Shown: positions 25,103 through 33,421 of the stretch, piece after piece
How the letters are laid out: each line of letters starts with the position of its first letter
Numbering within the stretch: position 1 is the stretch's first letter
Source of the DNA: Cytobacillus oceanisediminis
Lineage (GTDB): Bacteria > Bacillota > Bacilli > Bacillales > Cytobacillaceae
Direction of reading: 5' to 3'
NCBI RefSeq assembly: GCF_003182355.1
Contig: NZ_QGTW01000001.1
Span: 620,001 to 684,000, forward strand
DNA: 64,000 bases
Made by a program: the position numbers and the translations under genes
Notes under the pieces: generated by a model
Database searches by the model: none
The model's input: only the letters and a program-made list of their open reading frames with translations
Told to the model about the DNA's origin: nothing

Positions 25103-26236
25103 TTATTCAGCTACCTTTGCATTGTTTCCGAAGCTCCAATCTCCTTGAAGATCTCTATAAGGAGCGTACATTTTTAAGTATTCTAATTGACTATTTAACA
25201 CTTTCTCAAAGTCAGGGTTTTCACTGCCAAGCTTTTCTACAATTGCACTTACCATATCGTGAAGTTTAGCCATTTCTTCGTCAGAAAGTTCCGTTGTTTT
25301 AATTCCATACTCATTTACCATTCTCTGTGCTGCTTCTGCATCATTATAAGCGTATTGGCTTGCATTTTCGGTTTGAGCTGCTTTGCTGGCTTTTTCAACC
25401 ACTGCTTGTAAATCTTCTGGCAATTTTGCCCACGCATCTTTATTAATCATTGCTCCATAAACTGAGCTTGTTTGGTGGAAGCCAGGAGTTAACCAGTATT
25501 TTGTCACTTCATACATTTTTGTCACTTCATCACTGTATGGAGAGCTATATTCTGCTGCATCGATAACACCGCGCTGCAATGCTTCATAAATTTCTTGAGT
25601 GGCTAATGTTACTGGAGTTGCGCCTAACTGCTGGATCAGTTCACTTTGAATTAAGCCAGCCATACGAATTTTCATGCCTTTTAAATCTTCAAGGCTTTCA
25701 ATTGGCTTATTTGATCTAATACCAGACTCCATTCCTGAAATCGAGTGAGGGAAATAAACCGTATTGAATTTTCCATAAATTTCATTATAGGCTTCCATTC
25801 CGCCGCCTTGATTAATCCACAAGAAATAATCCCAGTTTGTTAATCCCATTGCTTGAGATCCTAATAATTCAAAGGCTGTGTTTTTACCTGACCAGTAGTT
25901 CGGCCAGTCTCCGCCCATTTCCACTGTGCCGCCGCTTACAAGGTCTAAAACCTGGTTCGCCGGTGCTAATTCACCAACACTGTGCAATTTAATATTCAAT
26001 CTTCCATTACTTAACTGATTAACAAGATTGACAAATCTTTCATCTTGTTCATACTGCAAGCTTCCTTCTGCCCAAACACTGGCCATTCTCCAATTAAACG
26101 TTTCGCCGCCGCTTCCACCGCTCGAACTTGATGATGAATCACTGTTAGAGGCTGGGGTACTATTATTTAAACAGCCCGCTAATAGTAAAACTAACATCAT
26201 CGTAAACATTAAAACTATCGATTTTTTTGACCTCAA
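25103..26236 (-). CDS. dctP: TRAP transporter substrate-binding lipoprotein (DctP)
   Basis: 377 residues. Lipoprotein signal peptide: RSKK, hydrophobic core, LLLAGC lipobox at about 18-22, then a Ser/Gly-rich linker. The DctP fold follows: FNWRMASVWAEGS, VGELAPANQVLDLVSGGTVE, LKGMKIRMAGLIQSEL with the carboxylate-binding Arg, TLATQEIYEALQRGVIDAAE, and YWLTPGFHQTSSVYGAMIN. The acidic, solvent-facing linker anchors it outside the membrane. TTG start with a GGGGGGATTAGGA ribosome site. It is first in the 12-gene run. The bound acid is unknown; a small hydroxy acid such as mevalonate is one candidate. Confidence 0.92.
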   Translation of the reverse strand: MRSKKSIVLMFTMMLVLLLAGCLNNSTPASNSDSSSSSSGGSGGETFNWRMASVWAEGSLQYEQDERFVNLVNQLSNGRLNIKLHSVGELAPANQVLDLVSGGTVEMGGDWPNYWSGKNTAFELLGSQAMGLTNWDYFLWINQGGGMEAYNEIYGKFNTVYFPHSISGMESGIRSNKPIESLEDLKGMKIRMAGLIQSELIQQLGATPVTLATQEIYEALQRGVIDAAEYSSPYSDEVTKMYEVTKYWLTPGFHQTSSVYGAMINKDAWAKLPEDLQAVVEKASKAAQTENASQYAYNDAEAAQRMVNEYGIKTTELSDEEMAKLHDMVSAIVEKLGSENPDFEKVLNSQLEYLKMYAPYRDLQGDWSFGNNAKVAE

Positions 26237-26258
26237 TCCTAATCCCCCCTAATTAATT

Positions 26259-26272
26259 TGTAAGCATTTTCA
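26259..26272. promoter_or_regulatory. Candidate cre (CcpA) site upstream of dctP
   Basis: TGTAAGCATTTTCA fits the catabolite-response consensus TGWAANCGNTNWCA with one mismatch (A for G). It lies 23-36 bp upstream of the dctP start codon, where CcpA binding would block transcription when preferred sugars are present. Confidence 0.4.
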
Positions 26273-26470
26273 TTCGATGGCAAACTAACTGACTCGACCA
26301 CCTCCTTGAGGAAAAAAGCCCATAAAACGGTTCTTTAGTATGACTTTATGTCGAAGTTGACAAGTTATTCTTTATTTTTATAAATTTTTTCAGTTGGCGG
26401 TCTTTTCATAGAGGAAAGTTGAAAGAGTAGAGGTCTATCAAGAAGTGTTGCTTTTCTAATGAGGAACTTT

Positions 26471-26707
26471 CTAGCATCTATTTTTATGGATCAGCTCTTT
26501 AGCCTTTTTATAGACAGGGATATCGACCATCTGCCCATTTATTTTGATTGCCCCTTCCTTTAACGCTTTCTAGTATTCCGTGACGATCTTTTTTGCCAGT
26601 TCAATTTCCTCCGGACTGTCGGAGAATACAGAGTTGATAATGTATAGCTGCTTAGGGTGAATCGCCATTTTCTACATTAATCCAAACAAATAAATAGGAT
26701 CTATCAT
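26471..26707 (-). pseudogene. Remnant of a CitE/HpcH-type CoA-ester lyase gene
   Basis: One minus-strand frame reads KMAIHPKQLYIINSVFSDSP, EEIELAKKIVTEY and INGQMVDIPVYKKAKELIHK. This is the C-terminal part of citrate lyase beta-like/malyl-CoA lyase-like proteins (KMAIHPKQ...VDLPV). Two TAG codons interrupt it and the front half is missing. It lies just upstream of the TRAP operon on the same strand, so the lost enzyme may once have belonged to the pathway. Confidence 0.65.
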
Positions 26708-26949
26708 TTTCTTTCCATCTTTTAAAACACCCCATTCTTTTGTCTATGTTCTTAATATGTTCGTATAAACTATTAAAAGATGTGTATACCCTGTTACCAG
26801 TTATCTAATTAAAATGTATATGCCTGACTATTAAACATATTCTATTTTTTCTTTAACAGTCTAAAAAAGACCGCTTAAGGCGGCAGCCAGTCTTTTAACT
26901 CTTTCATCTATCAGAAGCAAATCTAGTAAACTCTAGAGTCAGTATCTGG

Positions 26950-27192
26950 TTAATAATCGAACCGTACGATTCCATATAAAGTATCCAGAACAGACTCGGC
27001 TTCCTCATCTTTTCCAGGTGATATGGGAATCCAGAATTCAACATGCGATTCTGTGTCACCGACTTCATACTCTATTTTGAAATGAATACATCTTTTAATT
27101 TGGCTAAAGGATATCGGCAGTTTAATGATTAATCCTTTTTACATAAGGACTTCATTAATTTGCTCGACCAGCTTAACGGTTTAATCCTCCAT
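26950..27192 (-). pseudogene. Small gene of unknown family with two in-frame stops
   Basis: From an ATG at 27192 the frame reads MED, stop, TVKLVEQINEVLM, stop, then KGLIIKLPISFSQIKRCIHF, KIEYEVGDTESHVEFWIPIS and PGKDEEAESVLDTLYGIVRF. The amphipathic, charged sequence looks like real protein, about 80 residues. Both stops are TAA (27181-27183 and 27139-27141). No family recognised. Stretches 26281-26470 and 26708-26949 show no gene. Confidence 0.45.
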
Positions 27193-27323
27193 AGCAACAC
27201 AGCATATTCCAAAATAAGTAAATAGTCTCGTTAAGTGGTTAATTAGGGCATATGCTGCATTGCGTACGCTAGAAACCCAGAAAAAATGAGCAATAGCAGT
27301 ACATTTAATGAAAAATAGTACGC

Positions 27324-27357
27324 CAAAAAGCTGCTCGTATATTTGAGCAGCTCTTTT
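27324..27357 (-). terminator. Rho-independent terminator of the LysM gene
   Basis: On the minus strand AAAAGAGCTGCTC, an AAATATAC loop, and GAGCAGCTTTTTGG: a stable stem followed by Ts, 16 bp after the LysM stop codon. Confidence 0.75.
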
Positions 27358-27373
27358 AATAGTATTCAATCCC

Positions 27374-27589
27374 TTATAAAGGTGTGGGTATATTCAAGGT
27401 TTGCCCAATGTAAAGCAAGTTAGGGATCCTCACCTGTGGATTGACTTGTATGAGAGAAACTTTAATTACTCCATGTTTTTCCGCAATAAGATACATGGTA
27501 TCTCCAGCTTTAACATCATATAAGCTAAGCCTCGTTTTTGCAGGGATATTCAATCCCTGGCCAATAAAGGTACTTACAGGATTTTCCAC
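27374..27589 (-). pseudogene. 5'-truncated LysM-domain protein gene
   Basis: The second LysM repeat is intact: YDVKAGDTMYLIAEKHGV, then VNPQVRIPNLLYIGQTLNIP. The start of the ORF (GTG, no SD) lies inside a first repeat: above it the same frame reads SVNP, stop, VENPVSTFIGQGLNIPAK. Comparison with repeat two shows the stop replaces a Gln (CAA to TAA). LysM proteins of this type bind spore or vegetative peptidoglycan. A further TAA lies upstream, so the gene is decayed, though a short LysM peptide could still be made. Confidence 0.6.
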
Positions 27590-27745
27590 TTAGGGATTTA
27601 CAGAACCTTAGCTTTTTATCATTGAATTTATTTCAGAACAATCTTAGTATGAATTCAATTTAGAATAGTCTAAATATTTATACAAATCAACTTTTTTACT
27701 ATATAATAATAAAGAAGAAAAAGTATTTTCCAAGGAGGTGACACA

Positions 27746-28786
27746 ATGACCCAACTCTCTTCCAAAACACTAGAATTTAACCAAGCTCAAGAAGCAGCAG
27801 ATCACTTTTTTGAAAAAGGATGGACAGATGGTTTACCCGTTATCCCCCCTACTCCTGAGAGGGTCCAGGCAATGCTTGATTATGTAAAAGCACAGCCATC
27901 TGACATTGTAGGAACAATTCCGGAGAGAAACCGGTTCATTACGGCTGAAAAGGTTGCGATTAATGCAGTAATGGCGGGCTGCATTCCTGCTTATATGCCT
28001 GTCGTCATGGCGGCGATGGAAGCTGTGCTGGATCCAAAATTTGGCGTCCATGGTCCAACAGCAAGTACAGGTGGCGCTTCCATCCTTTTGATCGTTAACG
28101 GTCCGATTATTCATCAAATTGGCCTTAATACCGGGAAAAATCTGATGGGAGGCTCGCATCGCGCCAATGCGACCATTGGACGGGCGATTGGCCTGATAAT
28201 GAAGAATGCTGGGGGCTCCTCTCAATTCGACCAAACGACAATCGGGCATCCCGGAAAAATCAGCTTTTGCATTGGGGAAGCAGAATGTCCTGAATGGGAA
28301 CCCCTTCATGTTGAGAGAGGCTTTAATCGAAGTGATAGTACAGTGACTGCTTTTGCATCCGAAGGTCCGCACCAAATTAACAACCATGTAGCCCATACGC
28401 CAGAAGGGATTCTTATGTCGATTGCTGACACGATGACCAATCTGGCAACCTTTCATATGCAAAGAAGCACGCAATGTGCGCTTGTACTCTGCCCTGAACA
28501 TTTGTTCACCCTATTGGAACATGGTTGGGATAAAGCGAGAGTAAAGGATTTCCTTTTCGAACATGCCAGAAGGAAAAAATCGGAGTTATATTCATATGGA
28601 TTGAGATTGGAACCGTTAGTTGAGGAAGAAGACGAATGGGTTACAGCTTTTCCTTCCCCGGATGACCTATTGCTGTTAACCGGAGGAGGTCCAGCCGGAC
28701 GATTCTCGTCATTTATTCCAGGCTGGGGAAGCGTCAGTCAATCCGTCGCAGTTACAAAGCAGGTTCGTTTGTCAGGATTCACATGA
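27746..28786 (+). CDS. Uncharacterised 346-residue partner of the UGSC selenoprotein
   Basis: Near-perfect SD AAGGAGGTG before the ATG. No signal peptide or membrane helix. Notable segments: EKGWTDGLPVIPPTPERV near the N-terminus, Gly-rich GPTASTGGASILLIVNGPI and GKNLMGGSHRANATIGRAIG (about 108-152, perhaps a nucleotide- or cofactor-binding face), KISFCIGEAECPEWEPLH with two Cys, CALVLCPEHLF, and LLLTGGGPAGRFSSFIPGWG near the C-terminus. I do not recognise a named domain. It is 65 bp upstream of the selenoprotein gene, with which it forms a two-gene operon ending in a terminator; the two probably act together, for example as enzyme and redox partner. Confidence 0.8.
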   Translation: MTQLSSKTLEFNQAQEAADHFFEKGWTDGLPVIPPTPERVQAMLDYVKAQPSDIVGTIPERNRFITAEKVAINAVMAGCIPAYMPVVMAAMEAVLDPKFGVHGPTASTGGASILLIVNGPIIHQIGLNTGKNLMGGSHRANATIGRAIGLIMKNAGGSSQFDQTTIGHPGKISFCIGEAECPEWEPLHVERGFNRSDSTVTAFASEGPHQINNHVAHTPEGILMSIADTMTNLATFHMQRSTQCALVLCPEHLFTLLEHGWDKARVKDFLFEHARRKKSELYSYGLRLEPLVEEEDEWVTAFPSPDDLLLLTGGGPAGRFSSFIPGWGSVSQSVAVTKQVRLSGFT

Positions 28787-28851
28787 AGTAACTGCTAACA
28801 CGGGTCAGTTGGACTCGTAGCGGATAGAAAACTGAGAAAGGAGGAAGAGAA

Positions 28852-29385
28852 ATGAATCTTTCAGATAAGATTATTGTACTTGATCCAACGGAAGGTCCTG
28901 TTGAAACAGAAAGTGTTTTGGCTCCCAGGCTATCCGATGTGAAAGGAAAAAAAGTTGGTTTTATTAACAACGGAAAGAGAAATTCGGATGTATTCTTATC
29001 AGCATTGGCTGAAGAGTTTCGGGAAAACCATCATGCGGAACTCGTCTGGTTCGATAAGAAGAATCCTTCCCTGCCATTTCCGGATGCAATGCTTGATCAA
29101 TTGAAGTCCTGCCATGCCGTGGTAGCCGGTGTCGGCGACTGAGGGTCATGCAGCTCAAGCAGTGTGCTTGATGGAATCTATTTAGAAAAAATCGGGATCC
29201 CTTCTGCAGCCATCTGTACCGATAAATTTATCGTACAGGGAACGACCGCGGCCCTGGTTCAGGGATTCAAGGACTACTGCATCATTGAAGTGTTTCACCC
29301 AATCGCAACGGCCCTTCCTGCTGCATTGAAGCAGGAAGCGCAAAGGATCACCGACGAAGTTCTATCTGTTCTAACGAAAAAATGA
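28852..29385 (+). CDS. UGSC-family selenoprotein (in-frame TGA read as selenocysteine)
   Basis: A 177-residue protein in which TGA at codon 97 (29140-29142) is continued in frame by 80 protein-like codons. The junction reads AVVAGVGD-Sec-GSCSSS, the Sec-Gly-Ser-Cys motif that gives the UGSC (seleno)protein family its name. N-terminal half: KIIVLDPTEGPVETES, GKKVGFINNGKRNSDVFLSA. C-terminal half: YLEKIGIPSAAICTDKF, VQGTTAALVQGFKDY and FHPIATALPAALKQEAQRI, with an Asn/Asp-rich Rossmann-like alternation. The C-terminal part has no start codon of its own. A hairpin with a G-containing loop follows the TGA (see the SECIS entry). A redox or reductase role is likely; the reaction is unknown. SD AAAGGAGGAAGAG is strong. 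Confidence 0.85.
29140..29171 (+). promoter_or_regulatory. UGA codon plus SECIS-like stem-loop
   Basis: After TGA (29140-29142) TCAAGCA (29155-29161) pairs perfectly with TGCTTGA (29165-29171) around the loop GTG. About 19 nt separate the UGA from the loop, inside the 16-37 nt range expected for bacterial SECIS elements, and the loop begins with G. SelB would bind here with Sec-tRNA. The selA/B/C/D genes are not in this window. Confidence 0.65.
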
Positions 29386-29393
29386 TTACATAC

Positions 29394-29429
29394 AAAAAGC
29401 CTTTCATCGCTTGATGACTAGGCTTTTTG
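29394..29429 (+). terminator. Rho-independent terminator after the selenoprotein gene
   Basis: AAAAAGCCT, an 18-nt loop and AGGCTTTTTG directly after the stop codon of the UGSC gene. It closes the two-gene operon. Confidence 0.8.
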
Positions 29430-29637
29430 TCTTTATATCCAAATATTGTGAACTTCCCGAACAGCAGGTGATCCTGCACCTGCTGACTGTATGCCCTCCC
29501 TTTATCAACTGGTTATTTTAAGTAATAATCAACCTACCCCCTTGGGAGCATTAATTTAAGCGCCTTCACTTTCATCCAATATTGGGAAAGAACTTTTAAT
29601 CAAACCCGGCTCTCTATATTATCCTAATCGAGTTGGT

Positions 29638-29668
29638 GGAACTGTCTCCCCAGTACGGGGACAGTCCC
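29638..29668. repeat. GC-rich hairpin GGAACTGTCTCCCC/GGGGACAGTCCC
   Basis: A near-perfect inverted repeat with the loop AGTAC in AT-rich DNA, of the same general style as repeat families A and B but different in sequence. The rest of 29430-29746 shows no gene. Confidence 0.55.
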
Positions 29669-29746
29669 GCATTTCCTTTAAGTTTTCCATTACCGCAATT
29701 TAATGCAAAAGATCAGTTTTATCCATACCTAATAAACTAACACTTA

Positions 29747-30433
29747 TTATAATGTTATCGATAAAAGTTTAATAAGTCCTTTTCTACCTGCAGGAGTTAT
29801 TCTAATCGCTCTTGTTTTTTCCATTCGTTCAATCCATTGCAGCTCGAAAAAGCGTTCAATCAGTTCATGACCTAATGCACCAGCAATATGATGGCGCCTT
29901 TCACTCCAGTCTAAGCATTTATGAACGAATGAACGACGTTTTTTTCTAACAAAATCTAAGCGGATCCCAAATGATTCGAAGAATATCTCTCCATCCTTCG
30001 TAATCAAAATATCGTTGCTTTTTTCAAAAATATACCCCTTATCTACAAGAGCATCCATAAGTTTTACTCCGAGATTTCCAGCTAGATGGTCATAACAAGT
30101 ACGTGCCAACCGCAAGCTTTCATTTTCAGTTACTTGTTTGAATGAATTAACCTTTGGTTGAGGTGAAAGGGCTAGAAACGTTTCGAGGGCTTTAGCTATC
30201 TCAAAGTTTTCTATTCGATAATATCGATGCCTTCCTTGTTTTTCTAGAGACACCACATTTGCTTCAAGCATTTTCGCTAAATGAAAGCTTGCAGTTTGTG
30301 GCTTTATGTTTGCTGCGTAAGCCAAATCTCCTGCTGGATGGCTTCTTCCATCCATGAGTGCTGTTAATATGGCTGCACGTGATGGGTCGCTAATTAATGA
30401 AGCAATCGTTGAAGCGTCTGGACTCGAACTCAT
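29747..30433 (-). CDS. ArsR-type winged-helix regulator with C-terminal domain
   Basis: 228 residues. An ArsR-like winged helix covers residues 8-95: LISDPSRAAILTALMDGRSH, AGDLAYAANIKPQTASFHLA and RHRYYRIENFEIAKALE. A second, helical/wing half (about 120-228) contains LTKDGEIFF-type and ITPAGRKGL strands, giving a fused regulator longer than classic ArsR. No metal-binding CxC is seen. It is divergent from the PEP-mutase family gene at 30552, and the 118-bp spacer probably holds its operator. Effector unknown. Confidence 0.82.
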   Translation of the reverse strand: MSSSPDASTIASLISDPSRAAILTALMDGRSHPAGDLAYAANIKPQTASFHLAKMLEANVVSLEKQGRHRYYRIENFEIAKALETFLALSPQPKVNSFKQVTENESLRLARTCYDHLAGNLGVKLMDALVDKGYIFEKSNDILITKDGEIFFESFGIRLDFVRKKRRSFVHKCLDWSERRHHIAGALGHELIERFFELQWIERMEKTRAIRITPAGRKGLIKLLSITL

Positions 30434-30551
30434 CTCAATTCCCCTTTAATATGTATTCCATATTTCGATGATAATCGAATTATTTAACTCTTACAATAGA
30501 AATAAAGCAATAAGAAACTAAAATCCAAATCAGGAAAAGGAGCTTAATATT

Positions 30552-31391
30552 ATGAGTAGCAAAGAACAATCATTAAGGGCAGAAACCTTTCACCACTTAC
30601 ATCAGCAATCGTCCACCTTTGTTCTGCCAAATGCATGGGATGTAATCAGTGCAAAAATGTTTGAAGAATGTGGCTTTAAAGCGATTGGAACAACTAGTGC
30701 TGGCATTGCTGCTTCTTTGGGGTATTTGGATGGGCAAAGTATACCTCTTAACAAAATGGTTGAAACGATTGAAAATATCGCCAAATCAGTAAATGTTCCT
30801 GTGAGCGCAGACATTGAGGCAGGTTATGGACAGACGGCTGAAGAGGTTTTAGAGACCGTAAAAGCAGTCGTTGCTGCTGGAGCTATCGGGATAAATCTGG
30901 AGGACGGTACAGGTGATCCAAACCGGCCTATATTTGATATTTCATTCCAAGAGGAAAAAATAGCAGCTATCAAAGAACTTTCGGAATCCAGAAATATGCC
31001 GTTATTTATCAATGCACGAACAGATTTATATTGGTTAAATGTTGGGGATTATTCAACGCGCTTACAAGAAGCTTTAAAGCGAGCAAAAGCCTATCAAGAT
31101 GCAGGGGCAGATTGCATTTTCATTCCAGGTTTAACTGATAGGAAGATTATGAAAAAAATTAGAGAGGAAATTTCCTGTCCTATCAATTTATTGGTTGACC
31201 CAGAGATGCCTTCTTTATCGGAGTTATCTGAGATCGGAATCGAAAGGCTTAGCTGTGGATCCGTCCCATTCAGAGCCACCCTAACACTCTTACGGACTAT
31301 GAGTGAAGAGATTGTAAACAGCCAAACCTTTCATCAAATGACAAATGGCGATATTCTTTCATATAGAAGGTTAACTGAATTCATTCAATAA
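30552..31391 (+). CDS. Isocitrate lyase / PEP phosphonomutase-family enzyme
   Basis: 279 residues of TIM barrel. Family signatures: FVLPNAWDVISAKMFEECG, IGTTSAGIAASLGYLDGQ, SADIEAGYGQTAEEV (metal-binding Asp-Glu), GINLEDGTGD, PLFINARTDLYW and GADCIFIPGL. Such short members (oxaloacetate hydrolase/2-methylisocitrate-lyase relatives) cleave or hydrolyse C-C or C-P bonds next to a carboxylate. The characteristic KKCGH lyase loop is absent, so it is not a classical isocitrate lyase. SD AAAGGAG. Probably controlled by the divergent ArsR-type regulator. Confidence 0.82.
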   Translation: MSSKEQSLRAETFHHLHQQSSTFVLPNAWDVISAKMFEECGFKAIGTTSAGIAASLGYLDGQSIPLNKMVETIENIAKSVNVPVSADIEAGYGQTAEEVLETVKAVVAAGAIGINLEDGTGDPNRPIFDISFQEEKIAAIKELSESRNMPLFINARTDLYWLNVGDYSTRLQEALKRAKAYQDAGADCIFIPGLTDRKIMKKIREEISCPINLLVDPEMPSLSELSEIGIERLSCGSVPFRATLTLLRTMSEEIVNSQTFHQMTNGDILSYRRLTEFIQ

Positions 31392-31448
31392 ATTAAAATC
31401 GAACTCCTAATACCCAACAACAAATTTAAAATTTTTGTTATTTTGAGA

Positions 31449-31483
31449 AGCCGATTTTTCTATAATCAACAAATCGGCTTTTT
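31449..31483. terminator. Bidirectional terminator
   Basis: AAGCCGATTTTTC, a short loop, then AAATCGGCTTTTTG. Lies between the convergent PEP-mutase family gene and the DUF3231 gene and can serve both, although the latter ends 60 bp away. Confidence 0.75.
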
Positions 31484-31543
31484 GTTCTCCTTCCCCGTTT
31501 TTATGTTTTTTCGGGAATATTTTAGGTTGTTTGACTCTAAATA

Positions 31544-32506
31544 TTAACTATCAATTGACCTATCGGTTACCGGCGGCTCATTAAGCCAGTCTTTCCTTAC
31601 CAATAACTTAAACCCTTGCTCTGAATAGCTTTCCACCTGTTCAATTAATTCCTTTAGTATTTTCACGTGACTTTTTTTATAACTGGAAACCACAGCAGTT
31701 TGCAGATTGCCGATACCTATTGGATTTAGGAACATGATTAAGTTAGCCATTAGTTTATCTGAAAATGGGGATTTATTCACCTTATGAACGTGGGCCTCTA
31801 ATCCGGTGGTTGTCGGAACTCCGTTTTCTCTATATATTTCGGATAAAACCTCAACTTGATGATATGACAATTTGATTCCATCCTGCAAAAAACTCTTTGT
31901 ATCTTCATCCTTTGCTACATCCGAAAAAGCAGTACATAAAGCTAAACCAACATTATTACATTGAAATGAACCAAACATACTTGCTAATTCAACAGCATTA
32001 AGCGGCCTCTGCTGGGTTGATGCCACTTTAAATAATTTGTTTTCTCTGTCTTCCGCATTCTTGTATGAAAATGACCTGTTTTGCAGTAAACCTTTGTGCT
32101 CCAGCAAATTTAAAATAGAAATGTCAATTTGAATTAACTTATTGAGTATTTCTTTAAAAAAATTCTTAACCTTTGGGACGGTTAAGTCTGTATATTGAAA
32201 AGAAAGTACACCCAGTCCGTTGCTTGTTATATGCTTAAGAATTTCTATCATTAATTGATCAGAAAATAACTTTTCTGAGGGGCTATGTAAATCATTTTCA
32301 CTAAAAAACGGTGTAACATTTAATCCATTATCAGCTAAGAAATGCAAAGCCTCTTGTTCTTGGAATGATGAAAGTGTTTTAATCTCAGTTAAAACATCTT
32401 TCAAATCAGTATCTTCAGCAGTCTCAATAAGATTTCCCAAAAAAATATTGACCATATTTGAACTTGAATGTAAGTACCAAAGAAAGCCTAAATCGTTTAA
32501 ATTCAT
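31544..32506 (-). CDS. DUF3231-family protein
   Basis: 320 residues made of two similar all-helical halves. The first begins GFLWYLHSSSNMVNIFLGNL; the second begins ELASMFGSFQCNNVGLALCT. Each contains EQEALHFLADNGL or YHQVEVLSEIYRENGV-like helices followed by PFFSENDL/PFSDKLM. This duplicated four-helix arrangement is that of DUF3231, common in spore-forming Bacillaceae and of unknown function, with ferritin-like helix spacing. No signal peptide. It stands alone with its own short leader. Confidence 0.75.
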   Translation of the reverse strand: MNLNDLGFLWYLHSSSNMVNIFLGNLIETAEDTDLKDVLTEIKTLSSFQEQEALHFLADNGLNVTPFFSENDLHSPSEKLFSDQLMIEILKHITSNGLGVLSFQYTDLTVPKVKNFFKEILNKLIQIDISILNLLEHKGLLQNRSFSYKNAEDRENKLFKVASTQQRPLNAVELASMFGSFQCNNVGLALCTAFSDVAKDEDTKSFLQDGIKLSYHQVEVLSEIYRENGVPTTTGLEAHVHKVNKSPFSDKLMANLIMFLNPIGIGNLQTAVVSSYKKSHVKILKELIEQVESYSEQGFKLLVRKDWLNEPPVTDRSIDS

Positions 32507-32610
32507 CTAAAAGGCCCCTCCACAATTTATTTTCTTTTCTTAGTTTGTAATCAAAAATGGTAATTATTCATTAAATTCATTAAAGGGTTTAACAATAATT
32601 GCTGTCCTGT

Positions 32611-33075
32611 TTAAAATTGTTCAATGTGTTTTTTCCTTATTATCTTCATTAAAAAGAATCCCACACAGACACCAGGTATTACACACAATATTGGAAGCCA
32701 GATAGGCCCTAATAATACTCCAAAAAGCTTAAAGGTAGAGGAATATATACACCCCACAGTAACAAAGTAAGCTGCAAATATAAACGGAAGAAAAGAATAA
32801 CTGTTTCTCCCTCCGCCCGCATCTTTAAAAGCATCCCACATAGCAAAAAAATACAAACAAGGGTAAAACATTAGCCATAAATAATCGGTTTCTGCAATTG
32901 CCTTTTCAATATTTCCATGAAAACTTGAAATAATTACCTTGTTAAAATTCGCTTGTACATTTATCAGGAACTCTAAAAATACAATAACCATTCCCTTAAT
33001 TATTTTTCCATTTAAGAATTGTCCAAAACCAGGAAGTGCAATACTCCATAATAGCCTTTCTGTTGAATTCGCCAC
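32611..33075 (-). CDS. Uncharacterised multi-pass membrane protein
   Basis: 154 residues with four to five predicted membrane helices: about 22-40, 62-82, 92-112 and 118-143. It starts with ALPGFGQFLNGKIIKGMVIV, a Gly-rich turn seen in TM2-like small membrane proteins, and ends in the basic tail KIIRKKHIEQF. No catalytic motif. Upstream DUF3231 gene is on the same strand about 100 bp away; a link is not shown. Confidence 0.6.
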   Translation of the reverse strand: MANSTERLLWSIALPGFGQFLNGKIIKGMVIVFLEFLINVQANFNKVIISSFHGNIEKAIAETDYLWLMFYPCLYFFAMWDAFKDAGGGRNSYSFLPFIFAAYFVTVGCIYSSTFKLFGVLLGPIWLPILCVIPGVCVGFFLMKIIRKKHIEQF

Positions 33076-33421
33076 TTTATTCTAGCCCCTATCTTATGTG
33101 TTCACTTTCTCTTTATATAATCTCCTTTTGAAAGGCATCAAGATATTTACCATCTATCATTTGCTTGTTTTATTCTTTCCCCTTCTTTAAGTTTCATTTT
33201 ATCTGGAACCTTTGAAGTCACCATTATTAGAGGTCATCATTTCAACACTACATATTTTATTATGTAAGAACTCATCTCAAACTAAACTGCTTTTTAATAG
33301 GAGAACAAAAAGCCGCCGAATTGGCAGCTAGATCTTGATGCTATCTTGATTATGTTTAGAAAGGCTCTTTAATAGTTTAAGAAAATATCCAAATAATGTA
33401 TTAATAATTAAATACTCAAAA
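33076..33421. other. Intergenic stretch without recognisable gene
   Basis: AT-rich, stops in all frames. It includes AAAGCCGCCGAATTGGCAGC, possibly a degraded terminator of the MFS gene on the minus strand. Nothing else is supported. Confidence 0.5.

Noticed and set aside
27181..27369. 62-codon minus-strand ORF
   Set aside because: Its start lies in the LysM terminator hairpin and there is no SD; its last codons belong to the separate broken gene at 26950-27192.
27833..28501. 222-codon ORF antisense to the selenoprotein partner gene
   Set aside because: Shadow frame: no SD, His/Arg/Cys-rich composition, opposite to a well-supported gene.
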